DNA of 64,000 nt from NCBI GenBank assembly GCA_963691655.1, contig OY829327.1:86130019-86194018 (forward strand). The letters run 5' to 3'. The notes under the pieces were generated by a model. That model did no database searches. It had not been told where the DNA came from and was given only the letters and a program-made list of their open reading frames with translations. The stretch's first letter is position 1; each line of letters starts with the position of its first letter. Below are positions 47,979 through 59,037 of this stretch, piece by piece. The DNA comes from Toxonevra muliebris. Taxonomy: Eukaryota > Arthropoda > Insecta > Diptera > Pallopteridae. Made by a program: the position numbers and the translations under genes.

Positions 47979-48778
47979 CAGCGATGCCAACTTGCGGGGA
48001 ATTCCCCGATTTTCGGGGAATTTTACTTGGTGCGGGTAATCGGGGAATGAGCTGTTTTTTGCGGGGAATTTGAAGTCGTTCAGCTTTTAGTAATTAAAGT
48101 CTGTATAATAATTTTTTGTCAAATTTATAATGTAAAACGTTTAACTTATGAAATATTTCATATTTTGGGTCTTAAAATCTTCATCTTTTCTTAAGCAGGC
48201 CCTGCAATTTACTGGTTTGGAGAAATCAATTTTCAAAAAAGTGTGATTTTTTAAAGTATTATATTTCGAAAGTATTTTGTAAAAATTTCAGAGAACGCAG
48301 AGTGCTTTCATAGATATAGATGATTATAGCGGCGAGTGTCAGTCAGGCCAAAACATTTACGCGGCTCTTCGAGTTCCCTTTCGACCGTTCAGATAGGCTT
48401 AGCTATGCCTTCGTCCAGAACCTCTTGATTAACTCTTAATCATTGCTGTTTTTCTCAAAAGAAAGTTTTGCCATTTTTTATTTGATTCAAAAGAAATCCC
48501 ATGTCTTCTTCTTTGAGAATTTTGATGACCAAAAGTGGGCTGAAGCTTATATGTAAAGAATTCCGGAGTCAGAAAGTACGTTTCTATTAATCTACCAGTC
48601 CCATAAAAATTTGTTAAGTTTCGGACTGAGAAAGTTCAGGGTCGCCTTAAAATAACACAGATAAGTTCGTGTCGCTCTGTTATAATATTAAATTATATAG
48701 ATGCGGGGAATTCGATCGAAAATCGGGAAATTTCTCGAGGGTTATCGGGGAGAGAGAAAAAATGAGTTGGCATCACTG
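47979..48778. mobile_element. Nonautonomous hAT-like element with 8-bp target duplication
   Basis: The target duplication gtggccac is perfect at 47971-47978 and 48779-48786. Terminal inverted repeats are CAGYGATGCCAACT (14 bp, one difference) at both ends. The length is 800 bp with no transposase frame. An 8-bp duplication with T at position 2 and A at position 7, together with ends starting CAG, fits the hAT superfamily. Sub-terminal G/C-rich blocks (cggggaattccccg, cggggaa) occur near both ends and may be the transposase-binding region of its parent. Confidence 0.83.
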
Positions 48779-48786
48779 GTGGCCAC

Positions 48787-50812
48787 CCATACATACGCAA
48801 TGTGCGATTGAGCACTCTTTCTATGGAAATGAGCTCTGTAAGTTTCTTACGCTCATTTGCCTGCATGCAAGGCTTTGGCCTACGCTGCACTATAGGAAAT
48901 TTTACCCAATTTTCTGGCCAAAATTCGAAAAATGGAGGTATCGGTATGAAACTTGGTCCAGAAGTTTGTTAGATGATAGGGACACCCTCACATGAAAATA
49001 TGAAGTGCTACAAAATTTGTTATGAGATAGCGAAAAAAAATGTAAGGGATCATCTCAGCAAAACGATTTTTGGCATGAGCCACTCTTAGATCGTGAAAAA
49101 TAAAAAATGTGAAAATAGGCGTGATTGGTCAACTGCCACGCCTATCTCTTATACAACAGAAAAACAGCTTATCCACAATTATTTAATGAACTAATTCCAC
49201 CGATTATTTTTAATATGCTAATGAAATATTTATGAATAGAAATTAAGAAAAAAAATTTCTAATATCGACGCGTCAAAAAAGAAGATTTTTTTCGCAGTCG
49301 CCATACAACAAACCAATCACAGTTTGGTATTCGTTAGTTGTCTGAGAAAAAATAGAATTTTTCAAAAATCGCAAAAAATCGCAGAGCGAAACGTAGTAAT
49401 CTAACACATAACTGAATGCTCTAAACAATCCTGATGATTTTATTTCAAGTCTAAATAAACTTCCACTTTAAAATTGCACCATTTCAGTATAAGGTCACTT
49501 CAATAATATGGATTTATTTACCATAACTAATAAATTGACCAAATTTGTTTAATTGATAAATGATCTCCTTACTATCATTATTTGTCTCCATTTTTTTTTT
49601 TTTTTTTTTTAAATTATAATTTTGTTTTAAAATAAACGTGCACAAATGTTATTTGCTAACTTATTGAGAAGCAACATATTTTACAGCTGCTCGAGCAACG
49701 GTAAATCGATTTACATAAAAACAAAACTTACACTTATTTGCTTTGTTGTATTGGCTTTATGAAAAAATAAAAAAAAAATAATTTCGGACAGGAAAGTTGA
49801 ATTTTGGCCAGCGAATTGGGTAACATTTCCCATAGTGCGCTGGTATAAATAAACGCGGCCTATGCTTAACATTGGCTGCGTCATAGCAACAACAACTGCA
49901 AGCACTCAGAAAGGTAAAATGAGTATGAGATATTCATTCTTCTCTTACTAAATTGCGTTTATAAATTCACACTCAGATAATTTTTGCTTGAAAAGAAACT
50001 TACCTGAACTACATATTTTTCAAACAGTTTTATTGACCTATTGACATTTTATTTGCCTTACATCAATGCGCCATAATAAATTTAATTTAATTGGCAGCTA
50101 CAAACCCAGCAAAGCAAAAACTAACATAAATAAATGAATGTATAAACAACATTTGCATACAACTCACCGCGCAAGTTAATTAAACCTGCAATCAAATCGA
50201 ATACTTACACTATTTATAAATTTTACATATGTATACATATACTATGCACTTGTAACCGAAATAATTTCAACTAATTTTAGCGTAAAATGCAAATAATTCT
50301 TCATGATTTGGCAGCAATCAGCGCTCGTTAAAAATCATAAAACGTAATTACATTTTTGAAAACAAACAAAAAAATGAAATAAATTTACACTAAACAAAAA
50401 AATACCGAACCAACTATTGCAGTATTAAAATTAAGACAAATTTATTTATTTTTTTCTTTTTTTTTTTTGCTTTATTTTTGATAAAATTTTATATGCGCTA
50501 AAATACCGAAATATTTTTAAATATAATAATCAGAAAAATGTGGTATATAAGAACGGATATATAATTTTTTGGAAGAGAAAATTAAAATCCATACAAACTG
50601 GCCAAATCTGACCACACTAGAACTCATACAGGAAAATATTTTTAAGTCCACAGGCCAAAAGTGATGCTCCCAAAGAGTTCAGGAGATCAGCTTCAGATTA
50701 TCTTTAATGAAACTATAATTTCTATTGAAATTAAATACACGAAATTTTCTAAAATATATATTTTAAAAACTTTGAAAACATTCTGTAGTAGTCACTAAAG
50801 GGACATGCATAT
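48787..50812. other. AT-rich noncoding DNA
   Basis: No gene was recognised. A T18-type run lies near 49592-49609. Short ORFs (for example 48669-48995) overlap the element edge and do not resemble known proteins. Confidence 0.5.
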
Positions 50813-50915
50813 TAGGGTGTCCCTTATATTTTTAATTGTTTTTTATTCTAAGATAAAACATTTGGAAAAAAATTTTACGTCATTTAGAGTTCATTAACCT
50901 GTGCCGAGTTGCACC
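50813..50915. repeat. Left arm of inverted pair IR5
   Basis: Attagggtgtcccttata (start) and aacctgtgccgagt (about 50896) reappear in reverse complement at about 56508-56635 (ctcggcacaggtt and ggacaccctaat). The intervening 5.5 kb contains IR4 and a SINE. Either this is the edge of a large composite element, or two separate copies of one repeat happen to face each other. Confidence 0.5.
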
Positions 50916-51119
50916 GAAACATGTCAATACAAATGAATGCGATATGTATTTAAGGTGAATTATGTAAAAAAAACTTATGAACTTCTCTCAAGTTTGACGG
51001 GAATTACAAAAAAATTCGAAGCAAATTCAGGATGTTTCTAAGCGACGCACACTGGGACGGATAGCCAAATTACGACGACAAAATTATTTTCTTTATATTG
51101 ATTTAGTAGATTTTAATGA

Positions 51120-51330
51120 AGCTTGATATCTAAGGATTTTTGAGGTCGCTGATTACGAATCTGACATTAGATTTTCAAAATTCAAAATGGCGGATCCAAT
51201 ATGGCCGATGATTTTGAAAAAAAATTATGGATCATAATGAAAATTGGTATCCAGGTGTTTTGATGGCCAGTGATTACGAATCCAATATTATAATTTCAAA
51301 GTTCAAAATGGCGGATCTAATATGATTACA
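51120..51330 (-). repeat. Diverged relative of the 121-bp minisatellite unit, opposite orientation
   Basis: Two loosely repeated units of about 120 bp contain caaaatggcggatc(c/t)aatatg and tgattacgaatc, which are the reverse complements of motifs in each unit at 19289-19737. This places the same sequence family at two distant sites. Confidence 0.6.
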
Positions 51331-51625
51331 GTGACTATAAACAGAAATGAAAAAACAGAACACAATTTTTTTTTTTTATTTAAATAATTCTGTTTCTTTA
51401 TTGAACATAGTATTATTTACTCTTAACCTTTATCCTGTAAGAAAAAAAAGCAACGAATTCTATATTTTTGGCAAATTTTGCCCAATACATTTTTATTGCA
51501 TATCGTGAATATATATTACAGTTAACGCAAGTTATTTCTATAATAGAATGTTGTTTGCACACATATAAATTACAAGTTTTGCGTTTTGCATTGTATTTGA
51601 CAAATTTGGGCAGAAGTGACAATGA

Positions 51626-54600
51626 GCCAAGGCCGTATTTAAGGGGGGCGAGGGGGGTATGGGGGTTCTAACCCGCCCCCCCCCCCGGATTGTGGAAACT
51701 TTATTCTAATTTTTTAGATTAATTTCCAATGGATGGAAAAACAGTCAAAGTAAAATCTATTTAACGATATTTTTTACTTCCATCGCTTTTTTTTCTAAAA
51801 AGTCAAATATAAAAAATAGATTTGAAATCTTAGTTACACTATGCGATCACATCCGATTTGTTTTCTTCGACATGAGGTTTGACTACGGATTCAAAAAGAG
51901 AAGGTGATACTGAGCACTCCTGCATTCATAGTTTTTCCGTGTCAGTAACTGTTTTTGATTTAAAATTTCGTCCTGAATCAGTTTGAAAAGTTTAAAAATT
52001 AATAAAAATAGAAAAAATTATCGGATCCTTGTAAAATAAGACTTGCTTGAACCCCTTTTTTTTCTAAAACGTAACGTTTTGACCTCAGATTCGTGTTCAA
52101 CGTGAAAAATTCGTTCGCAAAAACTCCATCTTATTAACAAAACCCATCTTAAAATTAATTTTTTAACGCATTATTGCTCAGAGCACCACGACTAGAAAGA
52201 TCTCTTTCAATGCTGGGACTTCACGAATTTAGGGAATATAAGCCAACCTCATCCGGGTTCCTTATTATTGATAATGGCTCAAATTCCCAATGATGATCGT
52301 TTGAAAAAAATTAGCCTCTACAATTTTTGGTTTTTTTTTTGAGGTTGGGTACATCATCAGTAGTGGAAAGTCAATGAGTTAATGAAATTATGTCCCTCAC
52401 GATAAAAAATGTATTAGAATGCACATTGAATATTTATTTGAAAAAATTTAATTTGATTATTCTGGGAATTTTTTGTCACTTTTGGCCATTTTTTCGAGGT
52501 TAAGATTAAAAAAAATCGGAAAATTTTTCCTAAAATTTTAATTTTATAGGGTCCATCAAATATATCATTGATTTAATTTATTGTATTTAAAAATCAGTTT
52601 AATAAAAAGCCAGCGTGGACTCTGGCTGTTGTAAATAGTAATTGCAACATCAGTACAAAATGCATTGGGCAAAAAAACAGGATTCGTTACTTTTTCTGTA
52701 GGGGCTTCGCTGATAAAGTAACAAAATCCATTTTCTTCACATTACTAATTATAAGTAAATAAGTAATTATCAAGAAGTTTCGTATTGAAATAATAAAAAA
52801 CGCCTGAGATATTTAGCATTAAACTGGTGTTTGGGCAAGATTTGTCCAAAATACAGGATAAGGGTTAATCTCCATCTCCTTTAACACGATCAGAGATGCT
52901 CCCTCTATAACAGATTATTCGCACTGAAACAATAATGATATACAAAATTATATTTCTACAATAAAGCAATGCTACAGTATTCAAAAATGTAGTAAAGTAA
53001 AAAGCGATAGTAATAATTTTGAATAAGAAAATACCGTTACAATAACTCAAAAACAATGAAGGCATTTCACGGTAAAATGCTGTTCATATAGTGATACAGT
53101 GACCACCTCGATAGTCTAGTGGGTAGTGCACTGGATTTTCATCCGGGAGGTTCGGGTTCGATTTCCGTCTTCGTCTGGTGGTTAATTTTCATTACTTTCT
53201 TATATTCACTATCAATATGAAGTGTATGAGAATTATAAGATAGTGTACAAGTACACACATTGGTTGGTAATGGCAAAACCACCAAGCCGATAAAAAATTG
53301 CCACACCGCCATTCGGAATCGGCGTTAAACTGTAGGTCTAACTATGTGGTATCACAATGGGCCGTTCAGGCCTAAGTGTGTCTCTCGACAGCCACTCCAA
53401 CCTAACCTAACCTAACCTAGTGATACAGAAGTTTGCTGTTCAATTCTTCATATGCAATTTAGTGATATAAGAGCGTGAAAAGATAATTTGACTTTCCATG
53501 TACGTACAGACTATTGTGATGAGTGAAATAAAAAAAAAAACTTATGGATTAATTGCAGACTGGTATATAGAAGATATCAAGAGTACTAGTGGTTACATTT
53601 GAAAAAAAAAATTTCCAATTTCGTCGTCGTAATTTGGCTATTCGTCCCAGTTGGATAATTTGTTTGATAAAGCACATACTGATGCCTTTCAAACAATGAA
53701 AATAGAAGAAGATAAAGTTTTTTAAAGCGTCAAAAGAAGAGGAAAAACGACTTGAATATATGCCATCGGTAGTACCATCTACTTCTTCAGCATCAGCTGA
53801 ATTTTTAATACCAATAATACACGACGATGACGTATTTTCATAGAAATAAGTCATTTGTGAAGTTTTCTGATGACTTGGAACACGTGAGACATGAAAAAAA
53901 GTTTTTTGGGATTTTTAATTTTTTGAGGTTAGGGACGACATGTAACATTTTTCATGGAAAATAATATTGTAATCATATTCAGCGAAAAAAAATTTACGAA
54001 AAAAAACTTTATCTGTTTTTTTATGATGACTTGGGTAAACGTACGCTTAATAAAACTATTATTTTATGGTGAGGTGCAGGGCCGTGGCTAGGATTTTTTT
54101 TGGGGGGGTTTTCATTCAAAGAAAATTGACATTGACTTGCCATTACTGATGATGAGCCCGACCTCAAAACAATTACCAAAAATACTAAAAATAGTCAGAG
54201 GCTCATTTTTTTCAAATGATTATCAGTGGGAATTTGGGCCATGATAAGAAATCCGGATGAGGTTGGCTTATATTCCCAAAATTCGTGCAGTTACTGCATT
54301 GAAAGAGGTCTTTTCGAGTCGGGGTGCTCTGAGCAATAATGGGTTAAAGAATTAATTACATTTTAAGATTGTTTCCTAGAACTTTGGTGCTGATCCACTA
54401 CTACTGCCCTACATGGGCTTTGCGAATAAAATGGTTCCTAGTGTTTGTGAATGAATTTTTTATACTGAACACGAATCTGAGGTAAAAAATTTCCCATCAC
54501 GCCACGTTTTAGAAAAAATGGGATGGAAAAGAATTTTTGGCCATTTTTAAAAATTGGAGAGCTGAACACTGGCGTGATACAAACTTCGAAACCCAGAAAT

Positions 54601-54962
54601 TATAGGATGAATCATCCAAATGAGCCCTAAACCCGAAAACTGTAAATCAAAAACAGTTACCGACCTAGAAAAACTATAACTATAACTATATATCCAAAGT
54701 CAAACCTCTTGTCAAAGAAAACAAATCGAATCTGGTCGCATAGTGTAACTAAGATTTCAAGTTTATTTTTTTATATTTGGCTTTTTAGAAAGAAACCGAT
54801 GGAAGTAAAAAATATTTAAAAACTGTTCAATAGATTCTATTTTGACTTTTTTTCATCCACTGGCAATAAATATCAAAAAATAGAAGAAAGTTTCCACATT
54901 TCGGGAGGGGGGGGGGGGAAGGTCAGAACCCCCAAAACCTCCCCCCTAAATACGGTCTTGGC
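51626..54962. mobile_element. Long inverted-repeat element IR4 with nested SINE
   Basis: The left arm (51626 to about 52376) and right arm (about 54128 to 54962) are diverged reverse complements. The outer end is gccaagRccgtattta followed by G/C homopolymers (C-run 51674-51685, G-run about 54907-54918). Mirrored inner landmarks include actatgcgatcacatccgat, ctcagagcaccacgact, ataagccaacctcatccgg and catcatcagtagtgg. The spacer (52377-54127) holds a complete SINE but no transposase. A second G-rich end-like motif (gggccgtggctaggatttt) is at about 54081. No target duplication was seen. Confidence 0.75.
53100..53417 (+). mobile_element. Complete tRNA-derived SINE (SINE2) with LINE B-type 3' tail
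   Basis: The target duplication tagtgatacag is perfect at 53089-53099 and 53418-53428. The head resembles tRNA: A-box tagtctagtgggtagtg, a stem-loop ctgga-ttttca-tccgg with a TTC anticodon-like triplet, and a perfect B box ggttcgattt. Glu-tRNA ancestry is a reasonable guess. The body (ggtaatggcaaaacca, ccattcggaatcggcg, ctgtaggtc) is shared with SINE1. From about 53345 it switches to LINE B's 3' end (tgtggtatcacaatg, ctaagtgtg, ccactccaacctaa) and finishes in CCTAA repeats. It lies in the spacer of IR4. Confidence 0.92.
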
Positions 54963-55069
54963 AGCTGCCATATTGCTCCGCCATCATGCAAAATCAAAAA
55001 AAAGCCTTATTACATTTGAAACTAGGGATAATAAGCTTTCATTTGAGCCAAAACATGCTCTAAAATACC
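54963..55069. other. Noncoding flank of IR4
   Basis: A short AT-rich interval between IR4 and the TTAA-flanked segment that follows. Nothing else was seen. Confidence 0.4.
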
Positions 55070-55073
55070 TTAA

Positions 55074-55586
55074 CCCTTTCAGTACATCTTTTTAATTGGG
55101 GTCAATAGATAACTTTTGCATGAAATTCATGATTACTTAGGGCTTCTACATGAGATACAAAATAGTTTCACACCTATCCTTGTTTGTCGTTTATTGAAGT
55201 TTGAAAAATTGCACTTATTACGCTGTAGACAAAAACGGGTACATATTTTTTCTTAAATATTTGGATTTTTATGTTCTTTTATCATTTGCGAACATACTGG
55301 GTAAGTAATATTTCCACTTAGAAATAAATTATTAACTTTTTTACCCAAATAATGCAATCAGTTTTGATAATCAATTTTTGCGTATAGATTTTTGACTTGG
55401 CTTTAAAAACGTAAACTATTTTAAAAAGTGGCATAAGCAGAAATTTAAAATATTCGGCAAACCAAAACCGTGAAAAATACTTAACAGAATCGAATATATA
55501 TAACGCTAATAGTAAAATTTGTATCACACCTATTTTATGACAGATTAAAAAGAATGATGCCATATAGCATCAAAATACAGAAAGGG
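55074..55586. mobile_element. Probable piggyBac-like MITE
   Basis: TTAA at 55070-55073 and 55587-55590 flanks a 513-bp segment with ends CCCTTTCAGTA and, on the other strand, CCCTTTCTGTA (10 of 11 matching). TTAA duplication and CCC-starting ends fit piggyBac-type nonautonomous elements. There is no transposase. The left end is related to that at 40033. Confidence 0.5.
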
Positions 55587-55599
55587 TTAATCAATTTTG

Positions 55600-56507
55600 A
55601 ACAGAGAGGCAAGGTTTCCCATTGACAGAGAATGTCCCAGATATATAATTTTTAATTTGTAAATGGTTTTAATTTTGCTTTTTAAGGTAGAGTTACATAC
55701 CAAGCGTCAACGCTTTTCGTGCGTCAAAAGTGTTTTCCGTGTCCTACAATTTCTGGGCGTTTCACGCATCGAGCTACACAGCTCGTTTTCTGTGCATTTT
55801 CCTCGTCTTTAAAATTTCGGCAGATTTTTGTGGTATACAATATTTTTAATTTTCTTCCATTTTTACTTTTTTTTATTTGTAATTTTATAAATTTTAACTT
55901 TAAAAAACTATATACAAATAACTAATCAACTGTCATGACTAGTGCTGATTCGATACAAGGAAATACAAGTAAAAACTCGATACTTTTCATTCGATTCAAG
56001 TACTTTTTTTACTCGATGCTATAACATAAGTATATTACTTGGTATCGGAAAAAAGGGACAGTATTGAAATATTGCTATACATATTTAAAATGGTGGATCA
56101 TTTTACATTATTTTACAGCAATCAATAATATATTTCAAAATGCTACTACAGAATTATTCAAAACCTTTTCATTAAAATAAAAAATTTTTAACAAGCTTTG
56201 ACAGATGCGCAGTACGCAAAGAAAGCGTCGGCGTGTGGTATATAACTCCATCTTTACTGTTTTAGATAAAATGCTAGATGATTTTGTATCGATCAAGAAC
56301 AAAAATTTGTTTTCTCACTTGAAAATCAATCACACTTTTTTTCAAGAGCGTCCTTCTTCATGAAAGAGCAATTCTTTTTTTTTTGTTTTATTTTTTTTCT
56401 AATTTTTAAGTAATTAATTGAATTCTATCATAAAAATTAATTAATTTTGAAAAAAGATTAAATATCCTTCATACCGAATTTCCATGTTGACTCTGCGGTC
56501 TACTCGG
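55600..56507. other. AT-rich noncoding DNA
   Basis: No gene or element boundary was recognised in this interval. Confidence 0.5.
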
Positions 56508-56635
56508 CACAGGTTACCATGGAGAATAATATTTTGGAACTGGTTAAGCTATAGTTGCTAGAAAAAATTAGAGGGTATGCGTTACCATAATCTTAAAAAA
56601 TAAAAATTTGGCTCATATAAAGGACACCCTAATGC
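56508..56635. repeat. Right arm of inverted pair IR5
   Basis: The reverse complement of the landmarks at 50813-50915, with about 25 bp more sequence between the two conserved blocks. A short ORF crosses it but has no recognisable protein. Confidence 0.5.
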
Positions 56636-58110
56636 ACATAACGCTGTGCATAAAATATGCTCGTAATTTATATATAGAAGCTGCCACGTTACCGTTGCTC
56701 TGCTGTATGACGCCGATGCTGATGATGTTGTGAAAAGTGAAAAATAATTAGAAATTTCTATAAAATTTAATAAATATTTGAAAACGTCAGAATGCAAAAT
56801 ATTATAAACAAAAATGATATGATTTTTTCTGTCTCTTTTTTGTTATCAAATGTTACAAATTGCATTAAAATTAGCTTTTTACGCTTTGTTCACAACAAAG
56901 TATTTCAATTTTGTTGTTTTGTTTTTATTATTTAAAAAAATGCACTTTTTCATTGTATTCAACAAAAAACAATTATTATATTTTGTTGTGCATATAAATA
57001 ATAAAAAAAAAAAAAATACTATTTGCTTTTGACAGTAATAATTTAGTATTGTGTTAAATTTAAAGCAATTAGTATTTCTGATCCGAATTTTGTTGTTATA
57101 AATATTTTTACATTGGAAATACTTTATTATTTCCTTCAATAAAAAATTTTATTAATTAATTTTTTGTACCAACGTAACTCAATTATCAACGAATTTTCAT
57201 GCAAAAACTATGAATAAATGTCATCAAAATATTTTTATTGAAAATTAATTTATTATTAATTTATTTCCTCCAAGTTCTTTTCAACACACACGAGCAATTT
57301 GTCTGTCCGTGGCACTTAGTATAAATTATGGCTGCTGCTGCTGCTGTTACTATCAACCAGCAGCAACAACTCATTTTCCACTTCCTGCTCTTTTTACTTT
57401 CCGCTTCCGTTGATTTTAAATCACTTTACTTTTATTTTTTGCCATAATTTGCTTTCTTTCGAACACTCGAGACGCAAAAAAAAAAAAAAAAAAAATATTA
57501 CAAAATTACAGAAAAATTACAAAAAGCAGTAGAAAACTTTGCATACATTTAAGCGCTATTTTTCTAATGCATTCTTCCTTCAAACTTAAGTTGCTTTTTT
57601 TTAGTTTGTGTGCCATTAAAAAATCTTTTCAGTTTTTCTTCAAACGCTTTTCTTCGTTTTTGCTTAAGCTTAAATTAACCTTAGCTAAAGTTAAACTAAC
57701 ATAAACTGAAACAAGCAGAAGTGCAATTGGTTTTAGCTTGACGCTTATAGTTTGCTTGGTTTTTTGTTTTACTTTAAAGCGCTTATATAGAATTACTTTT
57801 CTTTCCTTGTTTCTTTGCAAATGCATTTTTTTCTCTTCCTTTCTTTTTCAATTAATTTTTTTTTTCATTATTTTTTGCTTTCTATGCTACAATTACGTTA
57901 ATCTAATGCAATTAAACGCTTTTACGTCAAAGTCCGATGCTAATTAGTTCGTAATTGTAGAGTGTAAGTAGAAGAACATAAAATAGATGTTTAAAAATGA
58001 TTGTGATGAGAGGGGAGGGGATGGCAGATGTGGTTGAGAGAGAAATGGAAAGTGAAAATGTTATTTGTGTAGAACAGTTTAGTCTCTTTTTTCTCTACTA
58101 GTAAAGAAAT
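56636..58110. other. AT-rich noncoding DNA
   Basis: No gene was recognised. GCT repeats lie at about 57331-57348 and there is a poly-A run near 57476-57495. Confidence 0.55.
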
Positions 58111-59037
58111 ATTGCCACCAGTGTTGCCAGAAATTTCATTAAAAAAATTGTCAAAATTATAAGAAAAAATCGTAATTTTCACAAAAAAAACGTCATCAGA
58201 GAAAAACTCCAAAATCAACATGTCGTTGCTCCCTGAATTCAACATCTAATTGGTGAAATTAATTTATTTTATTTATTTATTTATTTGCTAGGAATAATAT
58301 ATAATAATATAACTAGCTAAGCGGTGAGTGCTAGCTGCCAGGGCCTTCGACTCGAAATTAATTTTCGTCCCTCAAATTTTTAAGATGTCACATCAAACTT
58401 TGTAATGAATTGACTTCTTTTAAACACACTGTCAAATTTCATATAAATTTTGACAAGTTTACAAGACTTTGCACGTTTTAATGAAGGCCCTTATTAATTT
58501 TTCTTTAGCATAAATGTCAACGTAAATATATTTTCTTTCCAAAAATGTTGCTTTGAGTCTCAAATCAATGTTATAAATATTATGAGTTAAATACTCTGGT
58601 TTTAAAATATTTGTGCATGGAAAGCATAATCAAAATTGTATCATTGGAAATCAAGTTCAACACTGATATATCTAGCCCTTATTCCTTCAAAAGATGTACC
58701 AGTTCCTGACGAGAAAATCTTAATAGGTAATGTTTACATTATCTTATAGTAGATGCAATGTGTATTGGAATGTGTTCATAATGGTGAAGAAAGCTGTTTT
58801 TAATGATCATCACCAAGCCTTGACTTGTCACCAAATGGTAATTCAAAATCAGATTAAGGTTGATTGTTTTAGAGTACCCTTCTCACAGTATCGATCTTAT
58901 CTTCACTATTGAAAACCAATTCACTAAAATTGTTAATATTTAAGTTTTTGAAAACTTACTTTTGTCACTTCACACTATCACTTAGTAGTATTGAGTTGAA
59001 AAATAGTCAGAACCACATTTTCTTTCTTTATAATATA

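Noticed and set aside
53101..53173. Possible tRNA-Glu gene
   Set aside because: It is the head of SINE2. The anticodon loop is short by a base and the sequence runs directly into the SINE body.
53401..53417. Interstitial telomere repeat
   Set aside because: Only three to four CCTAA units, located exactly at the SINE 3' end. They are explained as the retroposon tail.
51626..54962. Target-site duplication for IR4 and IR2
   Set aside because: Flanks compared by eye show no convincing direct repeat, so none is claimed.
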